64,000 bases of DNA, from the NCBI GenBank assembly GCA_020796225.1, contig CM036756.1, forward strand, positions 66,151,152 through 66,215,151, given 5' to 3'. The stretch comes from Arion vulgaris (Eukaryota; Mollusca; Gastropoda; Stylommatophora; Arionidae). Below, one piece after another: positions 55,501 through 64,000 of this stretch (position 1 is the first letter of the stretch; every line of letters starts with the position of its first letter). The notes below the pieces were generated by a model that saw only the letters and a program-made list of their open reading frames with translations, was not told the DNA's origin and did not search any database. A program made the position numbers and the translations under genes.

Positions 55501-56920
55501 CACATAATGGAAACAAACAGAAAGGCTATGAGGAAACAAAGTGTGATGCGGAAGCTGGCTGGAACTACCTGGGAGCTGATATTCGAATCCTGAGTCAGGT
55601 GTACACTGGTGCAGTTGACCGACTCGAATATGCATCATCGACATGGATATCAGCAGCCCATTCAAACAAATCGATACTGGAAAAACACAAAACAGGTGTC
55701 TCATGTATTATTTTGGGAGCCATGAAATCTACACCAATTGTAGAAATGGAAAAGGCAGCCAACATCCAGCCCTTGGAAGACAGAAGAAGGAAAAAGTGAT
55801 TCTACAGACTGAAAGGATCAAAAGAATGCCTCACCATCCACTGCATGAAAAATGGCGGCTAGAACAAAGAACAGACTAAAGCGTACAAGTCTAAACCACA
55901 AAGCAAAGAAATAGGAAAGTCATACTTGGAACTACTAAATCATAATTCCATACCTGAAGAATTGCTTTTTGATCACTTGGAACCAGACTCAGTACCACTA
56001 AACTTCTCAACCTCCATCCCTAAATTATTAAGCAAGATGCGAGCCAATCTAGTGAAAAGCAATTACAATGGAACATCTCCATTACATGTTTCCAGAAGAC
56101 AGCTGGATAAGAATTTACACAGATGGATCGGCAATGGAAGCAACCATGAATGGTGGAGCAGGAGTGTACATTAGGTACCCAGATGCTACCACTGTGTCTC
56201 TAGCGGCTCTACTGGAAGAATATGTTCCAACTACAAAGCAGAACTCATAGCCCTTCTGATGGCAGCATGACATGAATAAGCTAAAGCAGCTGCAAGCAAG
56301 ATGGTATTTTTTACAGACTCATTGTCAGCTATACAAGCCCTGGAGGCTAAATCCACTGACAGCACAGTACAAAAACTACAAAGAGAACTTGCTCAGCTTT
56401 CAGAAAAGGCAGAAATTCACTTGCAGTGGATTCCATCTCACTGTGGCATTGCAGGCAATGAGAGTGCTGATGTCTTAGCTAAGGAGGGCAGTGCCAAAGA
56501 GCAAATTTACCAACCCTGTCTTTTCAAGAGGTCAAAACCCTCATACAGAAAAATCTGCAGTAGACTGGAAGACAAACACTGGATATGATTATGGAAAAGA
56601 CTCCTCAAAGACCTAAGCAGAACAGACCAGGTCATTATATTTCGACTACGCACCGGACACTGCAGACTCAGCAAACACTTATACAGACTAGGAATAAGTC
56701 AAACAGCCCTCTGCCAGTGTCAGCAGGCAGAACAGACACCAGAGCATATCCTGCAAGACTGTCCTCTTCTTGTGAGCTGAGAAGCAACATGTGGCCACAC
56801 CCAGTCGACCTGAAAACTAAGCTTTGGAAACTGACAGACCTGAAGCTGTCTGCCCAGTTTGTGGTCCACAGTAAATTAGCGCATGACCAGAGATCGCTGA
56901 AGAAGAAGAAGAAGAAGAAG
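52565..56920 (+). mobile_element. Near full-length RNase H LINE (I-superfamily-like), inserted in piggyBac
   Basis: 4.36-kb insertion with a perfect 11-bp target duplication, AACTAATGATG (52554-52564 and 56921-56931). In order: a 5' region to about 53290 with no clear ORF; endonuclease (TMQWNAE near 53.3 kb, ENRHKGGVVTLVRNSIPAVE, VGDFNSHSPSLGYD, CYSRRWRTTSTPDLAL); decayed reverse transcriptase (KRPGPDGV-like near 54.6 kb, FFDMSKA near 54.98 kb, NRSKTIATLFS near 55.36 kb); RNase H (IYTDGSAMEATMNGGAGVYI near 56.1 kb, FFTDSLSAIQALEAKS, LQWIPSHCGIAGNESADVLA near 56.43 kb); and a Cys-His tail (CQCQQAEQTPEHILQDCPLL). The 3' end is GAAGAAG repeats. Many stops and shifts: dead. RNase H suggests the I superfamily. 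Confidence 0.95.
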
Positions 56921-57757
56921 AACTAATGATGGCTTTCCCCTTACTTCTCCAGTACGGCTTGTTTTCTGGACCATGGCTACTGAAGCTTCACTGGAAACAA
57001 GAATGCAAGGCTTTTTAGCTTTCTTGTCCCTAAACATAACACAGAGAAATTTATTTTCTACATGCATAAACCACTTCATCTGCATGTAGATCAATTTTGT
57101 GGTCTTGATCGCCTTAGGGAAATCTCTGCGGTTTATGTTTAGGGTTCCAGTGTAGTAATAGCTTCTCTCATGGAGATACTGAAGAAGTGGGAAACTTGTG
57201 TAGTATCGATCAGCGTAAATATGATGGCCTTTTCCACAAGGTTTCAGGAGGGTGTCAAAAACTTTAACAGCCTGTTGGCTGGCTGGATCCAGGTCTGGGC
57301 TATAAGATGTCTTGCTGCCAAAATAAATAAGTACGTTGAAACATAGCCAGTGTTGCTGTCCACAGAGCCGAAGGTTTTAACGTGATATTTTTTGGCTTTG
57401 ATGCATTGAACATCTTATGAGCCACACTCCTTCCATCCAATGACCATCTCATCTATAGAGATCCTTGAGCGGATAATAGGCATTTTGAAAGTTAGACACC
57501 ACTTTCTGCAGAAAGGGCTCTATTTTTGCCTTTCCCAGGGCATCTACTTCACTTACATGGAACATGGTTTGGTAGATCGCCTTGAACCTGTTCCTCGTGA
57601 ACATCTCACTGTACCATTGTGTCTGCATGTAGGGTTCAGTGGACCAGTAGTCGCTAACTTTGGGTTTCTTTACTATGCCCATTGCTATGACTACATCAAA
57701 GAATTTATGCAGTTCTGGCAAGTTCAGTGGTGTCCAGGAGAGAAAAATTGAGTGCTT

Positions 57758-58477
57758 TCATGCGTTTTCCTTGTGCACCTTGCACCGCTCTTCAGCATAG
57801 TTATTTACTGATGTCACAAGCTCTTCCAATGTTTTGTCGCTGAAGAGAGCTTTCAAGCAATGTAGAGCTGTTGAACCTTCAGGTATAATATCAGGATTGA
57901 CACCAGTAATCCTATGCTGAGGTGGAACAAACCGAAAGTTGTTCTCAGTTTTGCCCTCAAATATTTCCTCCCAGTTTCCATCACTACTGGCCTGTCTGTT
58001 TGGTCTACTGGATGGTGTTGTGCCTGCTGTGGGGCTCCTTCTAGTATTATTTGCAGAAACAGAAGTAGTTGGATTAGTAGTATCAGTATCAGTTAATAAT
58101 ACAGAACGTGATCCTCGTTTCCTTTTAGAAGCAGAGCCTTTTCCCTTACCTTTACAGACTTTACTTGAACAGCTGGGTAGACAGCAGGAAAACGGCCCCT
58201 CTTGATCACTTTCATTATTGCTGCTGGTATCAGACAAATTATTCAGAACTTCGTATTCATAATCTGAACTATCAGCACTCGACACTTCATCATCATTGTC
58301 GAACTCAGCCAAATGATGAATAAGATTTACAGCTTGCTCTACTGTATAACGCGACTTACGTGTTTCAGAAGAAGAAGCCATTTTTTCAATAAAACTGTGA
58401 GTAAACAAAAATGTTTGCTGAGATTTTGTGTGTTTTATAACGGTTCTACTAACTGTAGCTCGAAAACGACTACACAA
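57758..58477 (-). pseudogene. piggyBac transposase N-terminal part, premature stop
   Basis: Open for 239 codons. The likely real start is the MASSSETRKSRYTVEQAV methionine near 58381. Acidic and Ser/Thr/Asn-rich, low-complexity middle, then GNWEEIFEGKTENNFRFVPP, which begins the transposase domain. Ends in a TGA inside the domain; the same frame reopens at once (LSWTPLNLPELHKFF, 57721-57449), so one mutation broke it. Confidence 0.85.
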
Positions 58478-58954
58478 GCATGTACAGACGGAAATGACGA
58501 ATGACCAGAGGTCAAAATAAAAAATGTGGACTAGAATATAAATTTACTACAGCGGTTCTAAAACTATGATAACCAAACGCCACTTAGCGTGGAGGAATGT
58601 AAAACGCGCCACTTCAACGCCACTTAGCGTGGCGCTTGGTCCACTAAGAGTTAAGATATTTACACACACCATGTTTCCAGTATATGAGAGTGTAGTGAAT
58701 TTGTATGATCCCTAATAACATGCGTTGGTAGTCAAAGGGATAATAACAGTACGGATGCAAAATTTACCACATATGTAAGAATATTATTTGATTTTACTTA
58801 AACTGTCAGGAAATTATTATGTCCATAATTAAATGTTTGTCTTACTAAGTCATTTTTTTAAATAAAAAGAAAGCGCCAGTCCAAAAATGGAAAAAAACAA
58901 TTAGTCGAATTTAGTTCCTGAGAAGTTTGGAAAAACTGATTTATGATGTATTCA

Positions 58955-59177
58955 TTAATTACGTTCTTCTTTGCTAAAGTAAAGTGGCTGTGACAAAGAA
59001 TGGCTAAAGTACTCTTTCATCTTAGCTTGACCATCCTGCTGTGTGGCAATGTGTAGGTTGTCAAAATCAGCAATACCAAAATTGTCTGTTCCAATTCCAG
59101 CAAATCCACTTGAAGGATAACTAGGGATATCAATATTAAAGATGCCCTTTTCATCATAAGCACCAATGCTTTCTGCC
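58955..59177 (-). CDS. GALC: Galactocerebrosidase-like, last coding exon
   Basis: GALC is a lysosomal GH59 enzyme that removes galactose from galactosylceramide. This exon encodes its C-terminal lectin-like domain: SSGFAGIGTDNFGIADFDNL, equivalent to the vertebrate GWAAIGTHSFEFAQFDNF motif, then an extra tail of about 25 residues ending at a TAA at 58955. The acceptor is TTGCAG at 59178; the exon must start with the third base of a split codon. The preceding segment (AESIGAYDEKGIFNIDIPSY) is longer than in vertebrates. The exon that should join it to 61748-61821 was not found. Confidence 0.8.
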
Positions 59178-59916
59178 CTGCAAATTATACATATTTTAAA
59201 AAAGTTAAGTCCCAAATTTACTTTATGGGCAAAGGTAATAATAATATTGGTGTAATAAACATGTGTTTTATGGCATAGATAAAGTGTGGGCTATCAAGTT
59301 TAGGTTAAATTGAATTTTATATATAGATTATATATATCAACAACTCATCAAATAAACTACCAAGTTGATGTTAACAAAGATACATTCTACCAGTTGGCTA
59401 AAATGGTTAACACAACCAACTTTACACAACTGTGGACAGAACCAGAAGTGCTCAGTCTTCACCAACATGTTTAAAGGAATGCTGGCTGATGGCTCCTATC
59501 TCTCACTGGTATTACATATTCCCTAACCCAGCTCACAGGCTACTAATTTTCCCTTTTCATCCTTCCTAAGAAAGACTAGCTGATCTTAACTGTGCTGGAT
59601 GCAGATCCAGATGAAGAACACACTTTGTAGGCCTAGGGTAGTATGATATCTTTTATCAAGGCTGAAAATTATTGTGCAGTTTTCCTTTTGTTGATGACCA
59701 GAAACAATTTTTATTTCCCAGTTTCCAAATTTTAAAAGTGCATCTTGCATTTAGAAGTTTGCAAATGCTATTGACTTTTCTTTTGGCAACAGTGCGTACA
59801 TTGTGAAGTATACTCTGAGAGAACTGATCTCAATAAAATGATTTATAAGGAATTTCCCAAAGAGCCTGACATGCAAGTCTTCTGATTTGATTGATTGGAT
59901 TGATCTGTGATCTTAA

Positions 59917-60135
59917 CCCTTTAGCTGCTAAAGATGTATATATACGTTTTTCCAATTCATTTCTAAAGATGCATTAACACGTCTGTTATTATCTCTCTTC
60001 TGTGGGTTAAAGACGTGGTAACACGTTATACATTGCTACTATCACTGATATAGACGTACATTCACATTTGTGATCTAGAAACAAAGAGTAGCTATTGTTA
60101 GCTCAGCCTTCGGAAAGTATGTGGCAGCGAAAGGG
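59917..60135 (-). mobile_element. TTAA-flanked MITE, copy 2 (opposite orientation)
   Basis: 219 bp between TTAA sites (59913-59916, 60136-60139). Its reverse complement matches copy 1 throughout, including ACTTTCCGAAGGCTGAGCTA and TAGCTACTCTTTGTTT. A third, truncated end (TTTAGCAGCTAAAGAGGTTAA-like) is at about 49331-49349. Confidence 0.88.
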
Positions 60136-60559
60136 TTAAACCACAAAGAGATGGGTTGTAACATTTATTGTATAACTGAGAACATTTTTTTGCTTTTTCT
60201 AAGCCAGACCTGCATGTTAAGATGTCATTAGAAAAACATGAGAATATTTAGCCCAGACCTGTGGGTTTAATGTTTTCTATCTTTGCTGCATAGGTATTGA
60301 ACATTATAGGTATTAGAGAAGAATATTGGTGAAGTCTTCAACCTTTACATATAAGTTCTGGAGTTTAGTTTCCAAACCAAAGGTCTGGCACAGACATCCT
60401 ATAAAAAAGAAAACTGAAGTAGCACTACAGAATCGATTGTGTTCTGTTCTGAGGTGTAGAATAACAACCTATGCTTATTTGCTCATATTTTGGTAATCAT
60501 CATGTGTTAGTATTGTTGGTTTTCTGATTGACTTTTTCCCTGATTGACTTAATCATTCT

Positions 60560-60990
60560 TTTCTTTTGGTTATAGGTAATTGATACATCCAGTTGCTTTC
60601 TTGCAGCAGCTTACTTGGCCAGTCGGTCTCATTTCCTGGTATTCCAAGGTGAGACAGTATCCACTGCAAGATGAGCTTGTTGAACAGTTCAGACAGTAGG
60701 GCCTGTAGACATGGCAATTTTCTGAACTTAAGTTCTTAACATGCTGATTTTACATCTGTCAAAAATACCAGTTTGTGGATCAAGATCAGTGTTCAACAGT
60801 TTCTCAGTGGCCACTTTGACTTCCTGGATTTCTGTCTGCATCAGTTATAACAGAATTTCCCCATTGGCACTTTGATCCTATCTCTAATGTTGTTTGAGTA
60901 TTATATGTACATTCCTACTACTCCAATCTTTACTGTTTTTTCTGCTGACTCATTCGTGTATATGCAGACCTATAGATCTTGAGGGCTTTC
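60560..60990 (-). mobile_element. Decayed RNase H domain of a LINE
   Basis: Minus strand, with frame breaks: TNESAEKTVKIGVVGMYI (compare TDGSA....GGAGVYI), then LNTDLDPQTG-like sequence, then LILQWILSHLGIPGNETDWP. Same domain as at 56.07-56.56 kb, older. It lies within the GALC region. Confidence 0.7.
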
Positions 60991-61215
60991 TTCATTAAGG
61001 AGTACAGTAAAGCTAGCAAGTGTCTTTACATTCTAAACTGTGCAAGGAAAAAAGTACTGATATAAAGGCATGCCAGAACAGATCGAGAGATATGTTATTG
61101 GGGAGTAAAGGAAATGGAAACTGTCCTCATACTATTTATGTAGTAAAAGATTACTAAAGATGGTTGTGCATAGTTTTGACTGTGTAATGATGCAAAACAT
61201 ATTACTAAAAATAGT

Positions 61216-61480
61216 CGCGTGCGTTGCGGGCTCGCTAAGCGAGCAAAGAATAGTAACACTGCAACCTACAAGGCATGTCTTAAGAGGCGACTGAGGCAGG
61301 GGCCTAGGGAAGCTATCCTAGTAAATAAAAAGTGAAAAAGCGTCGTGGAAATTGAATGTGCTGGCTTACTTGTAGGTGCATAACTGGTACAGTGTACAAT
61401 CACTCTTAGGCTCTGATCACATACAAACCACAAAGAGGGTTTAACAAGTGGTCGATAATTAGCGTTCAGCAGGAGAAGAC
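61216..61480 (+). mobile_element. SINE A, complete copy
   Basis: 265 bp flanked by AAAAATAGT (61207-61215 and 61481-61489). Head CGCGTGCGTTGCGGGCTCGC, core GGCATGTCTTAAGAGGCGAC, tail AGCGTTCAGCAGGAGAAGAC. In the GALC region. Confidence 0.88.
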
Positions 61481-61747
61481 AAAAATAGTACTAATATAGG
61501 AGAACATGAAATATTGGTAGCCTTCCTGAAGGAAACTTACTATACGTGATCTCATATTTTGTGTGGTAAGAAAGAACTTTTTAACAGAACCAATTTCATT
61601 GCACTCCTGGCAGTCCCATAGTTCGTTAAGCAAATGCAAAATGTTATGCCTGCTGATGGTGTCTTTAGCTCACTAGTTATGCACAGTTCTCCTTCATCCT
61701 CTAAGGTAACTTTTCTTACTAGTGATGCACTTAGATTAAAATATTAC

Positions 61748-61821
61748 CTGAACAAGAAGAGAAAGTTTGTGCCACCCTTGTCCTGGAGGTAAATTACCTT
61801 GGTTTAACACTTTAGTCCGAG
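61748..61821 (-). CDS. GALC: Galactocerebrosidase-like, internal exon
   Basis: A 74-base exon with acceptor GCGCAG and donor GTAATA. It encodes ARTKVLNQGNLPPGQGWHKL then SLLVQ, the equivalent of vertebrate AGKTVLAEG...RWYTLTLTV. It joins in phase to the exon at 62436-62600 (NDL-G/CT), which supports both calls. Confidence 0.78.
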
Positions 61822-61863
61822 CTGCGCAAAGGACAACAATAAAAAAACAGATAGTATGTTTAT

Positions 61864-61951
61864 TTGCATAAATGGCACAACATACAATCGCTCAGGCTCA
61901 GTTCATATACAATTCATAAAGACTGGTTTAAAAAGTGGAGCGTTTGAAGAA
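61864..61951 (+). mobile_element. SINE A 3' fragment
   Basis: ATGGCACAACATACAATCGC and GTGGAGCGTTTGAAGAAG; 5' half missing. About 40 bases upstream of a GALC exon. Confidence 0.7.
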
Positions 61952-62435
61952 GATTGTATTATATTTTTTAAAACCATATGAATTAAATAAATATAAGCAC
62001 AGACTGCAATAAATACAGCGACAACCAAAAGAAAATTGACTCAAAAGGAACCATTCATTTTTTACCCAGTTCTCCAAACCTAATTACAAGTTTTAAAAAA
62101 ATGATATACAAAATTATGTGGGGTAAACAACTACAACAAGAAATACTCATTATTATTTAATAAGTTGCCTCAGTGTTATTAGCAGGCTAAAGAAGAATAG
62201 AACCAGTCTCCCCTTGCATAACATAAAATGTAACTAGGAGGGGTCAGCATAGAGCTGATGACCCCTCACTGTTGAAAAAAAAAATTGAAAATAAAAAACT
62301 ATCTTGAATGGAAACTCGATGTCTCTACCTTGGGAGGTAAGAGAACCAATGATAATTCAACAAATTGACAGTAAATATTCAAGATGTCTTAAAACATGCT
62401 TATTTTTTTAAAATGCAGCGAACAAAGATTACTAC

Positions 62436-62600
62436 CTAAATCATTGGCCACGATGTACTTGGAGTTTGAGAATGCAAAGAAGTAAATTCCATGAGCAATA
62501 AATGCTTGACAGCCACCTTCAGTAACTCTGGCAGCAACAAATACACCATCTGTGCATTCAACCAGGAATCTCAAAATCAATTTCAATGAACAAATCGGTC
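62436..62600 (-). CDS. GALC: Galactocerebrosidase-like, internal exon with apparent 1-base frameshift
   Basis: Encodes GVFVAARVTEGGCQAFIAHG then IYFFAFSNSKYIVANDL, matching the GALC pattern GVF-AGRV-KGG...GIFFW-FA-G-Y-V--DLAG. Acceptor TTTCAG at 62601, donor GTAGTA at 62435. Upstream of GVFVAARV the family-like reading (LFIEIDFEIPG) is in another frame; dropping one T at 62560-62561 would bring the two into line. It may be a sequencing error, an allele, or a mark of decay. The gene's 5' exons lie beyond 64000. Confidence 0.75.
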
Positions 62601-62663
62601 CTGAAAAAAAAACCAGTAGAAAAACAAGTGTTTATACATTTACATCAAATATGATATAGTATG

Positions 62664-63021
62664 TTACGCCAGAGTGGTTACCGGGCCCAAATTTGGGGTG
62701 AAAAAGAATAGAACCACTGTTACCTGCCACGCATGTCGTAAGAGGAGACTAAAGAGGTTTGGCTGAAATCGGATGCATGTGTCCGCTAGGGAATGCTAAC
62801 CCTAAACAAATGTTTGCAGAAAACGGATGCACCAGGCCGTAAGGCGCATAACATGGTGCAACGACACCTCACAATGTGGAATGGGATAACGGATTCTACG
62901 GTCGCCAATCTGCCTCAGAGATTTAGCCATGCAGTAAGAATGTCAGACCTACCATCACAAGGTGGCCAAACTTACTCCGGGAAGAGGTCGGTGCAACGGG
63001 AAGCAGAAATCATAGGAATTA
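62664..63021 (+). mobile_element. SINE B long variant, cut by a Tigger element
   Basis: Head GCCAGAGTGGTTACCGGGCC and the same middle as 13766-14165 (GTAAGGCGCATAACATGGTG, CGCCAATCTGCCTCAGAGAT). Stops at AGGAATTA, where the Tigger terminus begins; the 13.8-kb copy continues as AGGAATTATATCC, which fits a TA target. Confidence 0.85.
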
Positions 63022-63023
63022 CA

Positions 63024-64000
63024 GTAAACCCTCGTTAACACGAACTCGCAACACGAACACCCGGTTAACAAGAACAAAATGTGGTCCCGTCATAAATGTC
63101 TATTTCTTATCAGTAAATAACACAAATTTCTGTGTACCACGAATCACGAACTGTATTTTAGTCCTCTCGCCAATTTTATCTCATTTAACCCAACTTCCAA
63201 AAGCTTCACAATGTTTGTTGTCACCTTAAAAGCCTTTCATTGTTAGTGATCGGAAAGGTAACACTAACAGTTTCATTTACCTGTGGATGTCCAGTTTGTG
63301 TAAAGGAATGCCTTGAGTTTGAGATAGACGAAGTGAGATAGGTGAAGACATTAATATGTACACAAAGCATTTTCGGACAGCGGGGAAAAGATGAATGCAT
63401 CCCCGGAAGGTGCGATACCAGATCTGTCGGAACTAAATTCGTTGTTTCCAGGATTCGGTTACATCGTAGAAGCTCTGGGTACTGTATTTTTATTACAGGT
63501 ACGAGAATTTTATAGCCAGAACATCCAATTAGAAGTAAAGTATGGTTTTGGGCAGGAAGGGGGAGGAGAGAAGGGAGGAGAAAGTGAAAATGAAAGTGAA
63601 ATTCAGTTGATAAAAATCTGGTGAGAAAATGTTCAGATAGGACGGAAAGTTAGATAGAGTCAGTTGAAGAGCCATGTCTAAGAGAAGCAGACAGGCATAG
63701 ATCTGGAAACAAAACTAAGAATTCTAAACGAAGTAGACCGTGGTGCATTGAAGGAAAAGACAATTGCTGAACAGAATGGAATTGCCAAGTCTACCTTATC
63801 CACAGTATTAAAGACAGGGAAAAATTTTAATGCTGTTCCATTAGGTTCCCGTACAAATCTAGCACTTTGTAGTGCTAAGTACGAAGATATCAAACGCTAC
63901 TTCTAGAATGGTTTAACCATATACTTCCAATGTACCTTAAGGACCTATAATTCAGTCAAAAAGCAAATGAGATTGCCAAAAATTTGGATATTCAAGATTT
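63024..64000 (+). mobile_element. Tigger/pogo-type Tc1-mariner element, runs off the window
   Basis: Starts with the pogo-type terminus CAGTAAACCCTCGTTAACAC after a TA target at 63022-63023, inserted in a SINE B copy. From 63690 the plus strand encodes the N-terminal CENP-B/Psq-like helix-turn-helix of the transposase: DLETKLRILNEVDRGALKEK, AEQNGIAKSTLSTVLKTGKN. Downstream frame changes (LLLEWFNHILPMYL, then NEIAKNLDIQD) mark the start of the second DNA-binding part. Decayed; the DDE domain would lie beyond 64000. Confidence 0.88.

Larger units (their letters stand above)
51662..58650 (-). mobile_element. piggyBac-family DNA transposon, split by a LINE
   Basis: Bounded by TTAA on both sides (51658-51661, 58651-58654) and inverted termini CTCTTAGTGGACCA. 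Without the nested LINE it is about 2.62 kb. Minus strand carries the transposase: acidic, serine-rich N terminus from 58477 (ADSSDYEYEV, KGKGKGSASKRKRGSRS), then after an in-frame TGA (57758) the core NLPELHKFFDVVIAMGIVKK, KVSDYWSTEPYMQTQWYSEM, and with frame changes SIDEMVIGWKECGS and GKGHHIYADRYYTSFPLLQY. The C-terminal part is left of the LINE (52564 down to 52200): NGCDKVDQ, TRPGNTPKKPLLHFKTQLIH and a Cys-rich end (QCVICS). Right end has repeated AACGCCACTTAGCGTGG. Dead by stops and shifts. Confidence 0.95.

Noticed and set aside
61556..61625. Exon-like segment on the minus strand (ECNEIGSVKKFFLTTQNMRS) with AG acceptor and GTAAGT donor
   Set aside because: Its 66 bases keep phase 0, but the next GALC exon needs a phase-2 partner, and the peptide does not resemble GALC here. 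Possibly chance.

Overview
This is a window of an animal nuclear genome. It is AT-rich, has spliced genes with long introns, and is packed with non-LTR retrotransposons, tRNA-derived SINEs and TTAA-type DNA transposons; no bacterial-style gene is present. The repeat mix (RNase H-bearing LINEs with GAA-rich ends, several tRNA-SINE families, piggyBac, Tigger) and a GALC homologue fit an invertebrate, perhaps a lophotrochozoan such as a mollusc. That taxon is a guess from repeat style, not a finding.

Two host genes, both on the minus strand. (1) Importin-11 (IPO11) fills 157-40357. I could place 25 coding exons, 917 codons in unbroken phase from the ATG at 40357 down to 157, matching the animal family (about 975 residues) end to end; only the last ~55 codons lie beyond the left edge. 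One of its introns (16680-18125) is an AT-AC, U12-type intron with textbook donor and branch site. (2) Three 3' exons of a galactocerebrosidase (GALC) homologue lie at 58955-62600; the 5' part lies beyond the right edge, one short exon was not found, and one exon seems to carry a 1-base frameshift.

Layout. 1-40.4 kb: IPO11 exons separated by introns made mostly of repeats. These include a LINE with EN+RT (10.9-13.4 kb), a LINE 3' half with a 13-bp target duplication (24.69-26.50 kb), a 49/51-bp minisatellite (27.2-27.96 kb), the EN half of an RTE-like LINE (30.6-32.0 kb), many SINEs, and a 160-bp palindrome (21.67-21.82 kb). 40.4-51.6 kb: IPO11 upstream region, with a possible non-coding first exon near 42.5 kb, then LINE 3' fragments and SINEs. 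49.8-50.9 kb: a shortened piggyBac-family element. 51.66-58.65 kb: a piggyBac element split by a near full-length RNase H LINE (52.57-56.92 kb); both insertions have perfect target duplications. 58.9-62.6 kb: GALC 3' exons with a TTAA MITE and SINE pieces. 63.0-64.0 kb: a Tigger/pogo element inserted in a SINE.

The transposons are nearly all decayed (stops, frameshifts). The most instructive parts are the U12 intron, a decayed duplicate of an IPO11 exon, the datable nested insertions, and the SINE families whose 3' ends resemble the GAA-rich end of the RNase H LINE. I found no convincing new multi-gene system.
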